5,575 nucleotides of DNA from NCBI GenBank assembly GCA_030523505.1, contig JAUNIK010000200.1:1-5575 (forward strand), read 5' to 3'. The notes beneath the pieces are model-generated. The model was not told where the DNA came from, ran no database searches, and was given only the letters and a program-made list of their open reading frames with translations. A program made the translations under genes and the position numbers. The DNA comes from Prevotellaceae bacterium. GTDB lineage: Bacteria; Bacteroidota; Bacteroidia; Bacteroidales; Bacteroidaceae. This document shows positions 3,925-5,575 of the stretch, in pieces; position 1 is the first letter of the stretch, and each line of letters opens with the position of its first letter.

Positions 3925-5575
3925 GAGGGTCCTTTTTCCATTTACGATATACACCCCTCGTTGATTGGCTGTGCCAACCTGCTGTCCACTGATGTTATAG
4001 ATACGATGATCGCCGTGCATGCCGACCTTCACTTCTTCTATTTCATCAACCACTGTTCCAGTGGTCTCAGGATAGTTATACTGCTTGATGAGCACCTTGG
4101 TATTACCCTTTGTCAGTCGGTCATCGTATTCCATATTGATAGTCTGACTCTCGCCTGGCATCAGAGTGACATAGTTCTCGTCCATGATGACTGGCAGTAT
4201 GCGTTTGCCATCCTCATCAACGAGGCGCATACGAACAGCGAACGCCACCGATGAAGCAGGATTTGACAGTTTCACCTGCATACGACGAATGCCCGAGTCA
4301 TCGATATCATTGCCCACAACCTCACAGGTCACACCAGCCTCAGCGATGTTGTTTAACGACTGGTAACTGTGGGATGACGCTGATTTATTCTTCCAATAGA
4401 AATTCTGCGACACTAGATTGTCGTTGGCATCATAGAGTTTCAGTCGGAGGAAGAACATAACGCTCGATATTGACGACAGACGACCACTATGCCCATCGTC
4501 AGGGGTGTTCATATTAGTAACCTTCTGCACAGAGTTTTCAGCCACCGAAATGCCACTATACTCTCCCGATGCAGGTTCGTACTTCTCGCCCGACATCTTA
4601 TAAGCCTCCACCTCGACACGCATTCCACTGAGGTTCTGCCCTGTGGTGTTGATGATATCCACATCATTGCTATGGCAGTTCCACTGGATATGAACCGGTT
4701 CGCAGGCTTTCTTTGCTCCCCAATACACGCCTGTCATGTTGAAGTAATAGTCGTAGGTCTGCCACAGATGCGACGGATATGCCGGTTGACTCATCCAATA
4801 GAGCAGGCCAGTAGCAGTGTTCCACAGATGGGCATTCCACCCCTCGAAGGCAGCCTTCGACACTTCTATATTCAGCAGCTGTGCTCGTTCGCAGAACTGC
4901 TCCGCTCCTGTGCAGGTTCCATAGTTGGTCTCCACCTTATTATAATAGTCGCCGGCTGATGCACCACCGCCATAGGCTGCCTCATTGCTGAAGAAATGCT
5001 TGTCCCACATATCGTTGCGAGGCCACATCTTGTCGGCTGGAGTGAACTCGAGCATACTCTCGTAGGTGTCGAAAGCACCAGTGCCCAGTTCCGAGCGGAA
5101 GCCCCAATCAACAACATCGCCTTTGTCGCCTCCACCGCCCCAGATGCCATCATCGAAATAGTCGTTAGGCCAGAAACTCTGCCACCAACCAGAACCTGAG
5201 AGTCCCCATCCACTGCCATCGCGGTTGTTATAGGCATTGGCAGTGTAATAGCCGTTGTGGGAATTTGGCATATACACTCTCTCACCACCATCATAGACGA
5301 GGATGATATCGCGCAGTGCATCATTGAGTTCATCGTAGGGCCATCCCTCATTGTCGGCACACCATACAGCCTGACAAGGATGGTTGCGCAGGCGTATCAC
5401 CTTATCGCGGGCATTGGCAATAAACTCCTTCTTGTCGTCAGGACCAGTGAGGCCCACATACGGTCCAGTGAGCCAGAAGTCGTCCCACACCATGATACCA
5501 TATTTATCGCAGGCTTCATAGAACTCCTCGTCGGTGACACAGCCCGTCCAACAGCGTATCATATTGAAGTGCATG
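3913..5575 (-). CDS. Glycoside hydrolase family 2, exo-beta-glucosaminidase / endo-beta-mannosidase type (5' part missing)
   Basis: The last 553 or so residues of a large secreted-type GH2 enzyme are present. The N-terminal sugar-binding and first Ig domains and any signal peptide lie beyond the window. The first ATG, at 5574, is internal (MHFNMIRCWTG, a conserved TIM-barrel strand), so it is not the start. Landmarks, numbered from there, are FYEACDKYGIMVWDDFW (barrel, 18-34), DNE with the general acid/base Glu76, and FRSELG with the nucleophile Glu162. WPSHLWQTYDYYFNMTGVYWGAKKACEP (267-293) closes the barrel. Two Ig-like domains follow (about 293-395 and 405-505). The second resembles the C-terminal Ig fold of exo-beta-D-glucosaminidases (VRMRLVDEDGKRILPV, LMPGES). 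The NE-x-x-P form of the acid/base motif fits endo-beta-mannosidase and mannosidase relatives better than chitosan-type enzymes, which have Asp there. The tail (IYNISGQQV ... GVYIVNGK) resembles short Prevotella C-terminal sorting tails. The substrate is unresolved. Confidence 0.9.
   Translation of the reverse strand, partial: MHFNMIRCWTGCVTDEEFYEACDKYGIMVWDDFWLTGPYVGLTGPDDKKEFIANARDKVIRLRNHPCQAVWCADNEGWPYDELNDALRDIILVYDGGERVYMPNSHNGYYTANAYNNRDGSGWGLSGSGWWQSFWPNDYFDDGIWGGGGDKGDVVDWGFRSELGTGAFDTYESMLEFTPADKMWPRNDMWDKHFFSNEAAYGGGASAGDYYNKVETNYGTCTGAEQFCERAQLLNIEVSKAAFEGWNAHLWNTATGLLYWMSQPAYPSHLWQTYDYYFNMTGVYWGAKKACEPVHIQWNCHSNDVDIINTTGQNLSGMRVEVEAYKMSGEKYEPASGEYSGISVAENSVQKVTNMNTPDDGHSGRLSSISSVMFFLRLKLYDANDNLVSQNFYWKNKSASSHSYQSLNNIAEAGVTCEVVGNDIDDSGIRRMQVKLSNPASSVAFAVRMRLVDEDGKRILPVIMDENYVTLMPGESQTINMEYDDRLTKGNTKVLIKQYNYPETTGTVVDEIEEVKVGMHGDHRIYNISGQQVGTANQRGVYIVNGKRTLSRY

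Noticed and set aside
4489..4959. 156-codon + strand frame, and the 162-codon - strand frame at 4872-5360, within the GH2 gene
   Set aside because: Both are out-of-frame shadows of the GH2 coding sequence. The GH2 frame carries the conserved catalytic motifs.

Overview
The window looks like a chromosomal segment of a Bacteroidota bacterium, most likely a Prevotella-type gut or oral anaerobe. The evidence is AT-rich leaders without clear Shine-Dalgarno sites, secreted carbohydrate-active enzymes with short lysine-starting signal peptides, and a glycosidase ending in the short GVYIVNGK-type tail I associate with Prevotella and Bacteroides secreted proteins. The genus is an inference.

The window has two halves that differ in strand and base composition. 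Positions 1 to about 1290 (+ strand) are AT-rich: two sampled 60-base stretches, 601-660 and 1021-1080, each hold 17 G/C. This half carries the 3' end of a probable membrane protein, a 45-codon membrane microprotein overlapping it by ATGA, and two single-pass membrane-anchored proteins of 151 and about 150 residues. A possible gene remnant lies between the last two. I recognise none of these as a named gene. They resemble a row of accessory proteins rather than core genes.

Positions 1458 to 5575 (- strand) are more GC-rich (33 of 60 at 1741-1800). Transcription order is a 5'-truncated GH2 glycosidase of the exo-beta-glucosaminidase / endo-beta-mannosidase type, a secreted SGNH/GDSL hydrolase with a large unassigned C-terminal half, and a secreted alpha/beta-hydrolase esterase of the esterase D / CE1 type. 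All catalytic residues expected in the visible parts are present. Together they look like part of a polysaccharide- or glycan-degradation locus: the esterases would remove acyl groups and the GH2 enzyme would cleave beta-linked sugars. No SusC/SusD pair or regulator is in view, so the substrate is unknown.

The halves converge on a strong bidirectional intrinsic terminator at 1393-1436. The - strand intergenic gaps hold unusual structures: a hairpin plus 8-bp tandem repeats running into the GH2 stop codon, a C/G-rich element with two competing 9-bp hairpins right after the SGNH stop, a perfect inverted repeat 10 bases before the esterase start, and a 12-base word shared exactly by the stop-codon regions of the two esterase genes. 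I see no CRISPR array, tRNA, rRNA or recognisable transposase. Nothing here clearly amounts to a new biological system. The best leads are the small-protein row and the repeats at the gene ends.
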